Source: Deltaproteobacteria bacterium
GTDB taxonomy: Bacteria; Myxococcota; JACRCW01
DNA length: 38,110 nt
NCBI GenBank assembly: GCA_016218805.1
Contig: JACRCW010000058.1
Span: 1 to 38,110 of the forward strand
Reading direction: 5' to 3'
Shown here piece by piece: positions 1 to 7,801 of the stretch; the stretch's first letter is position 1; each line of letters opens with the position of its first letter. A program made the position numbers and the translations under genes. The notes beneath the pieces are model-generated. The model was given only the letters and a program-made list of their open reading frames with translations, was not told where the DNA came from and made no database searches.

Positions 1-160
1 CCACAACGCGGCCAATCTCATTGCAATGATATTCCTCTGCTGCTCTGGTCTTGTTCTCCAATCAGTCCACAAGACCCCGGTTCCTGCATGACATCTCACT
101 ACGGAGCCACGACGTGCCTCACCCAATTGTCAGGAGAACCCCAAAAAGGGGGGCGGGTAC

Positions 161-183
161 GCATGCACGCAGAGCGTGCATGC
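161..183. other. Perfect hairpin, 10-bp stem with 3-nt loop
   Basis: The arm GCATGCACGC (161-170) is followed by AGA and then by its exact reverse complement GCGTGCATGC (174-183). No T-run follows on either strand, so it is not a standard intrinsic terminator. It could be a protein-binding dyad or an RNA structure at the 3' end of the minus-strand OmpA-like transcript. Confidence 0.6.
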
Positions 184-289
184 ATTCAGACGTGCCAGTT
201 GTGGAACAGGCGCCGGCTCAGGATTGGATCCGCCTCGGGGTGATCCAGGGCATGGCCCGGCCAGCCGCCTCCGGAGACCGGGCGGCAGA

Positions 290-613
290 TTGCGCACCCC
301 GGGAACGCGCCTGCAGAGGTGGGTGGCACCGATCGCAGACCACGGGGAAAGGACTGCAGGGGTGGGTGGGAACCGATTGCGACCCCCGGGAGGCCGACTG
401 CATGGGCTGGTGGGGCTGATCACGCCCCCCGGGGGGCCGGCTGCAGACCCCGGGAAGCGCGTGGCAGACCCCGGGGAGCGGCCTGCAGAGGTGGGTGAAG
501 GTGGCTGCAGAGGCCGGGAAGCCGGAATGCAGACCCCGGGGAGCGGCTTGCAGTGTCCGGGAAGGTCTTTGCAGACCCCAGGCGGCGGGGTTGCAGGGGT
601 CGGGAGCACGCCG
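290..613. repeat. Degenerate 21-22 bp tandem repeat, about 14 units
   Basis: The word TGCAG or a close variant recurs at about 312, 333, 355, 378, 399, 420, 442, 463, 484, 506, 528, 549, 570 and 592, which gives spacings of 20-22 bp throughout. Between these anchors, units alternate in part between an ACCCCGGGGAGCG type and an AGGGGTGGGTGG type, suggesting a ~43-bp dimeric higher-order unit. Units are diverged, so the array is old or under loose constraint. The period is close to two turns of B-DNA. No continuous coding logic is apparent. Confidence 0.8.
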
Positions 614-667
614 GTTGAGGGGCGCGTCGCCTCCACCGGCCCACGCATTTGACCCGCCCCTGCCCGC

Positions 668-2017
668 TCACTTCAACCGGAGAATCACGCGGCGGTTGCG
701 CCCCTCTTCGGAGTCGGTCTTCACCTCTGGGCGCGTCTCACCAAACGCGCCCGTTGACAGGCGGGACCGCGCCACGCCCAGCCCGGCCAGCCCTTCCACC
801 ACGGCCTTCACGCGCCGCTTGGACAGGTCCAGGTTGTAGTCGCCTTCGCCGGGCAGGCTGGTGTGCCCCTCCACAATGACGTGCACCTGCGGATGCGCGG
901 CCAGCACCTTGGCCACCTTGGACAACGTGGCACGCGCCGCGGGTGTGAGGACGTCCTTGTCAAAGTCAAACAGCACCGTCTCCTGGAGCGCCACCTGGAC
1001 GCCGTCGTCGCGTTCGGTGACGGGCGTCTCCGGGCCCAGCGCGTCGGTGAGGGCCTGCATGAGCTTGGTGGGTGACCCGCCGGGCCCCAGTGATACCGCG
1101 CCGCCCTGGCCGCCGGTGCCACCCTGCCCGCCGCGCGAATCGCAATTGCAGGTGCACACGCTGCTGCGCTTGGCGCATTCGCGCAGGTCGTCACGCGCGG
1201 CGTCACGCACCGCGTCCACCTCCTTGCGCATGGCCGCCACCTCAACCAGGGCGCGCTTCACGCGGGCGGCGCCGCCCTCCAGCTGCGCCTGGCACTTCTT
1301 GGCGGTCATGCGCGCGCTGGGGGGCGTGCGGTCCGGCATCCGCGGCATGCCCTTCCAAGGGTCCAGCGCGGAGATGAGGGACCGGTTCCGGTAGGCCCAG
1401 ATCTCCGCCACCTTGTGGAAGTGATCCTCCGCGGCCTGGCGGCGCAGCTCGTCGTGGCAGTCGTTCTCGCGGTCCGTGCGGTAGGACGCCAGCGGCGCGG
1501 AATGCCCCAGGCCGGAGACGGCATACAGCGTCACGCGGCGCCCCTCTCCCTCGCGGGTGTGGATCACCTCCAGCCCCTGCCGCCACAGCCAGAACGCGGA
1601 GATCAGCCCGGTGATCAGCATGGAGACTGCGGTCCCCGCGCTGCCAAACGACGCCACGCACAGCAGTCCCGCGCCCAGGCGGAACCGGTCCGCGGTGGTT
1701 CCATTCAGCCCGGGCTCAAGACTGCGGAGCAGCGCCACGGAGGAAATGGTCCCTTCCGCCGCGGCCGCGGCCAACGCCATGGGCCACAGCGCCAGCCCGC
1801 ACGCCGCCACGCCCAGGAACACGGTGGGCAGGATGTTGGGCGCCTCGTGGGTGGGCTCGCAGACCAGGTATTCGCCGCCGTCACAGGGGCCCGCGCTCCA
1901 GGCGGTGCCGTACTCGCAGAAGCTGGGACGGTCGGCGTCGCTCACGCAGCCGGGGTCCGCGCCCGACGAGGGTTCCGCGGCAAGAAGGAGGGCGGCGACG
2001 AGGGAGAGAATCGGCAT
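668..2017 (-). CDS. Membrane-anchored OmpA-like peptidoglycan-binding protein
   Basis: A 449-residue envelope protein. The ATG at 2017 was chosen because it gives a clean signal sequence (MPILSLVAALLLAAEP); a GTG at 2050 would add 11 residues that spoil it. After a Cys-containing segment come two long hydrophobic stretches (roughly residues 55-80 and 100-140), then a charged, probably coiled-coil region, a Gly/Gln-rich linker after a CTCNC motif, and a C-terminal OmpA domain (last ~110 residues). That domain shows LFDFDKDVLTPAA, the VEGHTS motif and NRRVILRLK, all typical of OmpA/MotB domains that bind diaminopimelate in peptidoglycan. It probably links the envelope to the cell wall. The internal hydrophobic segments are unusual for an OmpA-like lipoprotein and suggest inner-membrane anchoring, MotB-like in logic. 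No partner gene is adjacent apart from the upstream MopE-repeat gene. Confidence 0.85.
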   Translation of the reverse strand: MPILSLVAALLLAAEPSSGADPGCVSDADRPSFCEYGTAWSAGPCDGGEYLVCEPTHEAPNILPTVFLGVAACGLALWPMALAAAAAEGTISSVALLRSLEPGLNGTTADRFRLGAGLLCVASFGSAGTAVSMLITGLISAFWLWRQGLEVIHTREGEGRRVTLYAVSGLGHSAPLASYRTDRENDCHDELRRQAAEDHFHKVAEIWAYRNRSLISALDPWKGMPRMPDRTPPSARMTAKKCQAQLEGGAARVKRALVEVAAMRKEVDAVRDAARDDLRECAKRSSVCTCNCDSRGGQGGTGGQGGAVSLGPGGSPTKLMQALTDALGPETPVTERDDGVQVALQETVLFDFDKDVLTPAARATLSKVAKVLAAHPQVHVIVEGHTSLPGEGDYNLDLSKRRVKAVVEGLAGLGVARSRLSTGAFGETRPEVKTDSEEGRNRRVILRLK

Positions 2018-2082
2018 GGTGAGGTACCCCGGCCCGCGCGGTGGCTGCACCGCGGAGGGGCCGGAGAACCTCTAACCCGCAC

Positions 2083-3558
2083 TCACGGAAGCACGCACGC
2101 GAACAGCGGAGACTCGGCCTGCACGCGCAGGTGCACGTCCACCACGGCGCCGGTCCGCGTCCCGCCGGCGGGGTCGCGCCAGGTCATGCCGGCGCGCTCC
2201 ACCTCGCAGTTGCCGCGCCCGTCACACGTGGCGCCGGTGGTGTAGGCCAGGTTGAACTTCAGGATGCCCAGCGCGGAGACCGGCACCAGCTCCGCGGGCT
2301 GGGACACGCGGTCACCGTTGTCACTCCAGGCCAGCAGCCGAGCAAACGCGGGGTCCCGGGCGTCCAGCACGCCGTCATGGTTGGCGTCATGCGCGGCCAG
2401 CGCGGCAAACCCGTTGCGCGGGGCGCCCGGGGAACCGGAGCCCAACAGTTCCCGGCCACTGTCAATGCGCCCGTTCCCGTCAAGGTCAATGGCCAGCCAG
2501 GGCGTGGCGGCGGTGGGCCAGTCATGGCGGTGGCCGGAGGGGTCCCCGCGGCCGGAGACGTCAAACCGCGCAAACCCGTCATACGCGCGGTAGGCCACGC
2601 GGCGCGCCGGGTCCAGCAGGATCACCAGCGGCGTGCGGCACTGCCAGCGGCGGCCGTCGGAGCCGTCACAGTGGAACAGCGCGTAGTTCTCGTCGGTCAG
2701 CTCCACCGCGCCGTCGCAGCGGTCATCCACCCAGGTGCGCAGGTAGCCGTACCAGATGTCCGGGTAGGCGCTGTTGCGGCGGTTGCACCACGCCCAGAAC
2801 CGGTCCGGGCTGCAGCCGCCCGAGTTGTCCTCGGCGGCGCAATGATCGCCGTAGCCCGGGTCACCGCCGCAGTTGTTGCCCTCGGTCTCCGTGCAGTCAT
2901 TCACGCAGCGGTCCGCCTGCGAGCAGTCCGGGTCCAGGCAGTCCACCAGCTCGTCGCAATCGTCATCCGCGCCGTTGCCGCAGGCTTCCGCGCGCGGCGT
3001 GCAGGTGCGGCAGTGCTCGTGGTTGGCGCAATCGGAGTCCGCGCAGTCCACCAGGCCGTCGCAGTCGTCGTCCAGGCGGTTGTCGCAGGTCTCGCTGCCG
3101 GGCGCCGTGCACACGCGGCAGGCCGCGTCCTCATCGCAGTCGCGGTCGTCGCAGTCGGTCGCTTCGTCGCAGTCATCATCCACGCCGTTGCCGCAGGTCT
3201 CCGCGGTGCCGGTGGGGTTGCACCGGCGGCAGGCCGGGTCATTGGCGCAGCCCGGATCCGCGCAATCCACCGTCCCGTTGCAGTCGTCGTCCAGCCGGTT
3301 GTCGCACGTCTCAAACTCGGCCGGCTGGCAGCCGCAGCTGCGGTGCTCTGCGCAGTCCGTGTCCTCGCAGTCGGCCTTGCCGTCGCAGTCGTCGTCCGCG
3401 CCGTTGCCGCAGATCTCCATATCTGAGCCGCACTGCCACGCCTCGCCCGCCACCAGCGACGCGGAGCCCGGGCCACTGCCCAGTTCCATCTCCGTCATGC
3501 AGGCGGTGCTGGCAGCCAGGACGACCAGGGCGGACAGGATTGAACGGGACAGCAACAT
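2083..3558 (-). CDS. Lipoprotein with five MopE-type Cys/Asp repeats and EF-hand-like loops
   Basis: A 491-residue exported protein. The N-terminus (LLSRSILSALVVLAASTAC) is a signal peptide ending in a lipobox-like sequence with Cys20. From about residue 50 to 215 there are five copies of C-x-N-x2-DDDC-x4-DC-x-D-x2-C, for example CGNGADDDCDGKADCEDTDC. This is the putative metal-binding repeat of MopE-like proteins (Pfam family PF11617, by memory). Two calcium-binding-like loops follow, DLDGNGRIDSGRE and DANHDGVLDARD, within a globular C-terminal part. Abundant Asp and paired Cys suggest a cell-surface, disulphide-stabilised, metal-loaded protein. The family is common on Myxococcota surfaces, but the exact role is unknown. 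The start has no strong ribosome binding site. It reads away from the 3725 gene across a ~166-bp divergent gap. Confidence 0.85.
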   Translation of the reverse strand: MLLSRSILSALVVLAASTACMTEMELGSGPGSASLVAGEAWQCGSDMEICGNGADDDCDGKADCEDTDCAEHRSCGCQPAEFETCDNRLDDDCNGTVDCADPGCANDPACRRCNPTGTAETCGNGVDDDCDEATDCDDRDCDEDAACRVCTAPGSETCDNRLDDDCDGLVDCADSDCANHEHCRTCTPRAEACGNGADDDCDELVDCLDPDCSQADRCVNDCTETEGNNCGGDPGYGDHCAAEDNSGGCSPDRFWAWCNRRNSAYPDIWYGYLRTWVDDRCDGAVELTDENYALFHCDGSDGRRWQCRTPLVILLDPARRVAYRAYDGFARFDVSGRGDPSGHRHDWPTAATPWLAIDLDGNGRIDSGRELLGSGSPGAPRNGFAALAAHDANHDGVLDARDPAFARLLAWSDNGDRVSQPAELVPVSALGILKFNLAYTTGATCDGRGNCEVERAGMTWRDPAGGTRTGAVVDVHLRVQAESPLFACVLP

Positions 3559-3724
3559 GGCGCACCTCCGGATCCACTGTGGGGCATTGTGGTCTGCGGG
3601 AGCAGCCGCGTGCGTCGGGGAACCGACCGAGACCCGTTGACCGACGGTCCAATGACGTAGGCCGGCGGGCGAGGGAGCGGCGGTGTCGACGTGGCCACCG
3701 GGGCGGGGTGATACTCAGCGCGCC

Positions 3725-4276
3725 ATGACGGAGATCCCCGGCGGCCCGCCCCGCTTCCGCCTACCGACCGATGCCCAGCCCCGCGCGGAGCGCAAAGCGC
3801 CCGCGCAAAAGGGGGGCGCCAAGGCGGGCGCGGCCAAGGGCGGCAGCCCGGACAGCCCGGCGCGCACCACGCTGGGCCAGGACAGCTTCAGCCGCGCGGT
3901 GACGGGGACCGGAGGCATCAACACGCCGTCCCAGGAGGGGCCGCGGGCGCGGATCCGTTTTGCGGCGGCGGGGCCCCCCACGCTGCAGGGAGAGCTGCGC
4001 GAAGGCGGCCGGGTCACGCTGGAGTACCACCCCGACCGCCAGGGACCCGGGATGACACCGTGGGTCACCGTGCGGTTTGAGCCGCGCGGCGAGCAACACG
4101 AGCGGCAATGCGCGGAGGTGGAACTGGTGGCCGGCCGTCCCACCGGGAGGATGCGCCCGGCGCCGGTGACGCTGGATGTGCCGGTGCCGGCGCAGGCCAT
4201 GGAGGTCCGGTTCGGCCCGCGTGCTGACGGGCCGCACCGCTTCCCCATCAAGCCGCGCGCCCGCGTGGGTCCCTGA
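3725..4276 (+). CDS. Small protein of unknown function, possibly DUF6209-like
   Basis: A 183-residue protein with no signal peptide or membrane segment. Residues 1-75 are Pro/Ala/Lys-rich and probably disordered. Residues 76-180 alternate hydrophobic and polar residues like a beta-sandwich (LQGELREGGRVTLEYHPDR, WVTVRFEPRGE, GRPTGRMRPAPVTLDVPVP). That pattern of a strand-turn, then W-x-VTVRF, then a GRPT turn reminds me of DUF6209 proteins, but I cannot confirm it. The ATG at 3725 was preferred over an upstream in-frame start at 3683 because it sits just before the compositionally coding part. It is followed after 10 bp by the gluzincin gene and probably begins the plus-strand run that continues to 11993. 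Confidence 0.65.
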   Translation: MTEIPGGPPRFRLPTDAQPRAERKAPAQKGGAKAGAAKGGSPDSPARTTLGQDSFSRAVTGTGGINTPSQEGPRARIRFAAAGPPTLQGELREGGRVTLEYHPDRQGPGMTPWVTVRFEPRGEQHERQCAEVELVAGRPTGRMRPAPVTLDVPVPAQAMEVRFGPRADGPHRFPIKPRARVGP

Positions 4277-4286
4277 GGCCACGCGG

Positions 4287-5657
4287 ATGCGCTGGGGCCG
4301 CATACTGGGCTGGGCCGTCGTGATCGCGGTGATTGTCATCGCCGCCACGTGGCAGACGCCGGCGGCCGGACCGCGCCGCGCGCCGCGGGCGGAGCGGGAG
4401 CGCCCGGCGCCCGCCCGCATGCCCGTTCCCGCGCGGGCGGACGCGGGATGGGCCCCGGATGCGGCCAAGGCCACCGTGATGCAACCGCCCACCGCGGGTG
4501 ACCCGGGCGGCTATTGCGACGGTCCGGCCGGGCCCGCGGGCTACGCGCGGCCCAACGCGGGACATGAGGTGGGAGGGTGGCTGGCCAACCAGGAGCACCC
4601 GTTGCCGGCGGGGGCCATGGAGGCGGTGCGGCAGGCGTGGGCGTCCCACAGCGCGGAGGAGGCGCTGGAACTGGCCGGGGAGGCAACGCGCGCAGCACCG
4701 GGTCACGCGGGTACGCAGGCCACGCTGGGACTCATGGCCCGGCGGGCCGGGCGCCCCTTCCTGGCGGCGGAGTCCCTGGCGCGCGCGGTTTCCCTGTCCG
4801 GTGATGAGGGCGCGGTGCTGCGGGAGCTGGCGGATGCGCTGGCGGTGACGGGCCGGACCGCCGAGGCGCTGCACCATTGGCGGCGCTACGCCACCGCGCA
4901 TCCGGACGACTGGGAAGCGCAACGGCGCGTGCGCCTGTTGGAGACGGCGCGCGAGGTGGAGGCGGATTTCCGGACGCACGCTGACCCCTGGTTCCCCGTG
5001 AGCAGCCACCCGGATGTGCCCGCCGAGCGCGTGGCCGCGGTGCAACAGGCCCTGCGCAACGCGCTCCCGCGCGTGGTGGCGCTGCTGGGCCCGCTGCGGG
5101 ACCCGGTGGCGGTCTCCATCTACCGGGAACGCGCGGACCTGCTGGCCACAACGTGCGCCCAGGGCTGGGCCCATGCGGTGTTTGATGGGCAGATGCGCTT
5201 CCAGGACGAGTCCGGGGGTGTGCTGCGGCGTCCGGAGGCGCTGGAGAAGGTGGCCGCGCATGAACTCACGCATGTGCTGCAGCGGCGGACGCGCGCGCGC
5301 GCGGACGGGTGGCTGACGGAAGGCGTGGCGCGCTGGATCGCCCACGAGGAGGACCGCGGCTACCTCCGCACGCTGGCTGCGTTGGCCGCCAACGGAACGT
5401 GCATCCCGTTCTCGTCCATGATGGGGCCGTTGATGGTGCTGGAGCACGCGGAGGACAGCGCCCTGGCGTATGACCAGGCGCTGATGATGGTGCACTGGGT
5501 GGTCTCCCGCGTGGGCGCGGACGGACTGGCCGCGCTGCTGCGCCATGAACAGCGCGACGGTGAGGCCGCCCTGGCCGGCGTGCTGGGCCTGGGGCGCGAT
5601 GCGCTGACCTCCTCGTTCATGGACTGGGCCCGTGGCGCGGCACCGCGCGGTGATTGA
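4287..5657 (+). CDS. Membrane-anchored TPR-like protein with gluzincin (peptidase MA-like) domain
   Basis: 456 residues. An N-terminal membrane anchor (GWAVVIAVIVIAATW, residues ~8-23) is followed by a Pro/Ala/Arg-rich linker. Residues ~100-220 form TPR-like helical pairs (AEEALELAGEATRAAPGHAG, AEALHHWRRYATAHPDDW). The C-terminal half carries HELTH at residues 325-329 and a Glu at 345 in WLTEGVARW. This is the HExxH...E zinc signature of gluzincins and matches peptidase_MA-type domains common next to TPRs in bacteria. It should be a membrane-bound metalloprotease facing the periplasm or outside; the substrate is unknown. All zinc ligands are present, so it is probably active. The start ATG lies 10 bp after the preceding stop, and the stop falls about 50 bp before the chosen larB start. 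Confidence 0.85.
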   Translation: MRWGRILGWAVVIAVIVIAATWQTPAAGPRRAPRAERERPAPARMPVPARADAGWAPDAAKATVMQPPTAGDPGGYCDGPAGPAGYARPNAGHEVGGWLANQEHPLPAGAMEAVRQAWASHSAEEALELAGEATRAAPGHAGTQATLGLMARRAGRPFLAAESLARAVSLSGDEGAVLRELADALAVTGRTAEALHHWRRYATAHPDDWEAQRRVRLLETAREVEADFRTHADPWFPVSSHPDVPAERVAAVQQALRNALPRVVALLGPLRDPVAVSIYRERADLLATTCAQGWAHAVFDGQMRFQDESGGVLRRPEALEKVAAHELTHVLQRRTRARADGWLTEGVARWIAHEEDRGYLRTLAALAANGTCIPFSSMMGPLMVLEHAEDSALAYDQALMMVHWVVSRVGADGLAALLRHEQRDGEAALAGVLGLGRDALTSSFMDWARGAAPRGD

Positions 5658-5706
5658 CGTGCTTTGCGCTTGCCGCATTCCGCCGTTTGTGGAACACGGA
5701 CCCATC

Positions 5707-6465
5707 GTGGAACGCGACGAACTCCTCCGTCTGCTGGAGCAGGTGGCGCGCGGCGGCACGTCGCCGGAGGCGGCCGTGCGCGCGCTGGCGGACGGGTACG
5801 CCGATGTGCCGGGTGTGGCGCGGGTGGACCTGGACCGCGTCCACCGGCGGGGCATCCCGGAGGTGGTGTTTGGCGAGCGCAAGAGCGCGGCCCAGGTGGA
5901 GTCCATCTTCCGCCACCTGCTGGAGCACGGGCAGGACGCGCTGGTGACCCGCCTGGACGACGACAAAGCGCGCGCGCTCAAGGCGGCCTTCCCGCAGGGC
6001 GAGCACAACGCGCTGGGGCGCACCTTCCTGTGCCGGGCGCGCCCCTTCCGCGACGTGGGGCGCGGGCACGTGCTGGTGGTGTGCGCGGGCACGTCTGACC
6101 TGCCGGTGGCGGAGGAGGCCGCCGCCACGCTGGATGCAATGGGCCACCGCGTGCAGCGGCTGGTGGACGTGGGCGTGGCAGGCGTGCACCGCCTCATGGC
6201 TGAACGCGCGCGCCTGGATGACGCGGAGGTCATCATCGCCGTGGCGGGCATGGAAGCGGCGCTGCCCAGCGTCATTGGCGGGCTGTGCGCGCGGCCGGTG
6301 ATCGGTGTGCCCACCAGCGTGGGTTACGGCGCCGCGTTTGGCGGGGTGGCCGCGCTGCTGGCCATGCTCAATGCGTGCTCGTCAGGCGTCACCGTGGTGA
6401 ACATTGATAACGGATTTGGCGCGGCGTTTGCCGCGGCGCTGTACAACCGGCGGAAGGAGGACTGA
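5707..6465 (+). CDS. larB: Nickel-pincer cofactor biosynthesis carboxylase LarB
   Basis: LarB carboxylates and hydrolyses nicotinic acid adenine dinucleotide to a dicarboxylated pyridine nucleotide, the first step towards the nickel-pincer cofactor of lactate racemase and related LarA enzymes. The 252-residue protein matches the family along its length: LDRVHRRGIPEVVFGERKS near the start, VCAGTSDLPVAEEAAAT, VDVGVAGVHRL, VAGMEAALPSVIGGL and the PurE-like C-terminus VPTSVGYGAAFGG...NIDNGFGAAFAAAL. The GTG at 5707 fits the usual LarB N-terminus (ERDELLRLLEQVARGGTSPEAA). In-frame GTGs at 5659 and 5632 are alternatives, and the latter would overlap the protease gene. larC follows after 1 bp. No larA or larE is present in the window. 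Confidence 0.95.
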   Translation: MERDELLRLLEQVARGGTSPEAAVRALADGYADVPGVARVDLDRVHRRGIPEVVFGERKSAAQVESIFRHLLEHGQDALVTRLDDDKARALKAAFPQGEHNALGRTFLCRARPFRDVGRGHVLVVCAGTSDLPVAEEAAATLDAMGHRVQRLVDVGVAGVHRLMAERARLDDAEVIIAVAGMEAALPSVIGGLCARPVIGVPTSVGYGAAFGGVAALLAMLNACSSGVTVVNIDNGFGAAFAAALYNRRKED

Positions 6466-6466
6466 G

Positions 6467-7801
6467 GTGGCGCGCACGCTGCTCCACTTTGACCCCGCCG
6501 CCGGCGCATCCGGGGACATGGTGCTGGGCGCACTGCTGGACGTGGGCGTGCCCGCAGAGGTGGTGGACACCGCGGTGCGTGCGGTGGGCGTGATGGCCCG
6601 CCTGGAAGTGAACCCGGAGCTGCGGCACGGCATCCGCGGCCTGAAGGTCCGGTTCCTGGCGCCGTCCGGCGCTGCGGTGGACCCGCTGGATTCAGACCAC
6701 CCGCCGGAACTCATCCCGCCCCTCATGGTGGACCGCCGCGCCGGGACGGCGGGCCCGCTGTGGCGCCACGTGGAGCAGAAGACCGCGCACACCCACGCGC
6801 ACCACCCGTGGCGTGAGGTGGCCAAACGCATCTCCGCGGCGCCCCTGGCCACGGACGTGCGGGACCTGGCGCTGCGCTTCCTGGGACGGCTGGCCGCGGC
6901 GGAGGCGCAGGTGCACGGCATCCCGCTGGATGACGTGGCCCTCCATGAAGTGGCCGCCGATGACAGCGTGGCCGACCTGGTGGGCGCGGCGGCGGCGTTG
7001 TGCCACCTGGCGCCGGACCGGGTGACCTGTGACGCGTTTGGCGTGTGCAGCGGTTTCATCCGGATGGAACACGGCAACATCCCCGGCCCGGGGCCGGCCA
7101 CCGCGCAGTTGCTCATGGGCGCGCCCGTGGTGGGCCTGGCCGGACGCATGGAGACCGTCACGCCCACGGGCGCCGCCATCCTGACCACGGTGGCCCACTC
7201 CTTTGGCCCGCCGCCGGCCATGGTGCTTGTGGCGCAGGGGTTTGGCGCCGGCCGCAAAGACCCGCCTGAACGCGCCAACCTGTTGCGCGCCTGGCTGGGC
7301 GAGGAGGGCCGCGCGGCGCACCGCGTGCCGCCGGGAGACGCCGTCCTGCTGGAGACCAACGTGGATGACATGACGCCGCAGGACCTGGCCGTGACGGCGG
7401 AGCGGCTGCTGGCGGCGGGGGCGCTGGATGCGTGGGTCACGCCGGTGGTGATGAAGAAGGGCCGGGCCGCCTGGACGCTGCACGCGCTGGTGGAGCCCTC
7501 GCGCCAGGCCGCCGTGGTGCGGCGCCTGTTCCAGGACACCACCACGCTGGGCGTGCGGATCCAGCCCGCCACGCGCATGGTGGCCGAGCGCGTGCACGAG
7601 CGCGTCCGGACCCCCTGGGGTGACGTGCGCGTCAAGGTGGCCCGCGTGGACGGCGTGGAGACCGCGGCCGTGCCGGAGTTTGATGACTGCGCGCGCCTGG
7701 CTGCGCGCGCGGGTGTCGCCGTGGGCCAGGTGCGCAACGCGGCGCTCACGGCGCGCGCACCCGCGGCGCGCCGGCGTGCGCCGCGGAGGAGCCGGCGATG
7801 A
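6467..7801 (+). CDS. larC: Nickel-pincer cofactor nickel insertase LarC (single-frame, full-length)
   Basis: LarC is the CTP-dependent nickel insertase that completes the nickel-pincer cofactor. The 444-residue protein has the expected start HFDPAAGASGDMVLGALLD, a His-rich segment (KTAHTHAHHPWREV), FGVCSGFIRMEHGNIPGPGPAT, TPTGAAILTTV, then the C-terminal LarC2-like half beginning LLETNVDDMTPQDLA and VTPVVMKKGRAAW. In lactobacilli larC is split and joined by a programmed frameshift; here it is one continuous frame. GTG at 6467 is well supported by GGAGG at 6456-6460. Its stop overlaps the next start (ATGA at 7798), so it is probably translationally coupled to the sensor gene downstream. Confidence 0.95.
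   Translation: MARTLLHFDPAAGASGDMVLGALLDVGVPAEVVDTAVRAVGVMARLEVNPELRHGIRGLKVRFLAPSGAAVDPLDSDHPPELIPPLMVDRRAGTAGPLWRHVEQKTAHTHAHHPWREVAKRISAAPLATDVRDLALRFLGRLAAAEAQVHGIPLDDVALHEVAADDSVADLVGAAAALCHLAPDRVTCDAFGVCSGFIRMEHGNIPGPGPATAQLLMGAPVVGLAGRMETVTPTGAAILTTVAHSFGPPPAMVLVAQGFGAGRKDPPERANLLRAWLGEEGRAAHRVPPGDAVLLETNVDDMTPQDLAVTAERLLAAGALDAWVTPVVMKKGRAAWTLHALVEPSRQAAVVRRLFQDTTTLGVRIQPATRMVAERVHERVRTPWGDVRVKVARVDGVETAAVPEFDDCARLAARAGVAVGQVRNAALTARAPAARRRAPRRSRR

Larger units (their letters stand above)
1..667. other. Intergenic region with hairpins and tandem repeats, no supported gene
   Basis: I find no convincing gene here. The open frames across it show no family resemblance and encode only low-complexity Gly/Pro/Arg-rich peptides. 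The first ~130 bases are visibly richer in A+T than the rest of the window. A short CCCC-AAAAA-GGGG hairpin lies at 139-151 and a perfect 10-bp-stem hairpin at 161-183. From 290 to 613 the DNA is a degenerate 21-22 bp tandem repeat. The stretch lies downstream of the minus-strand OmpA-like gene, so it may include that gene's 3' end and transcription stop, but no classic hairpin plus T-run is visible. Confidence 0.6.
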
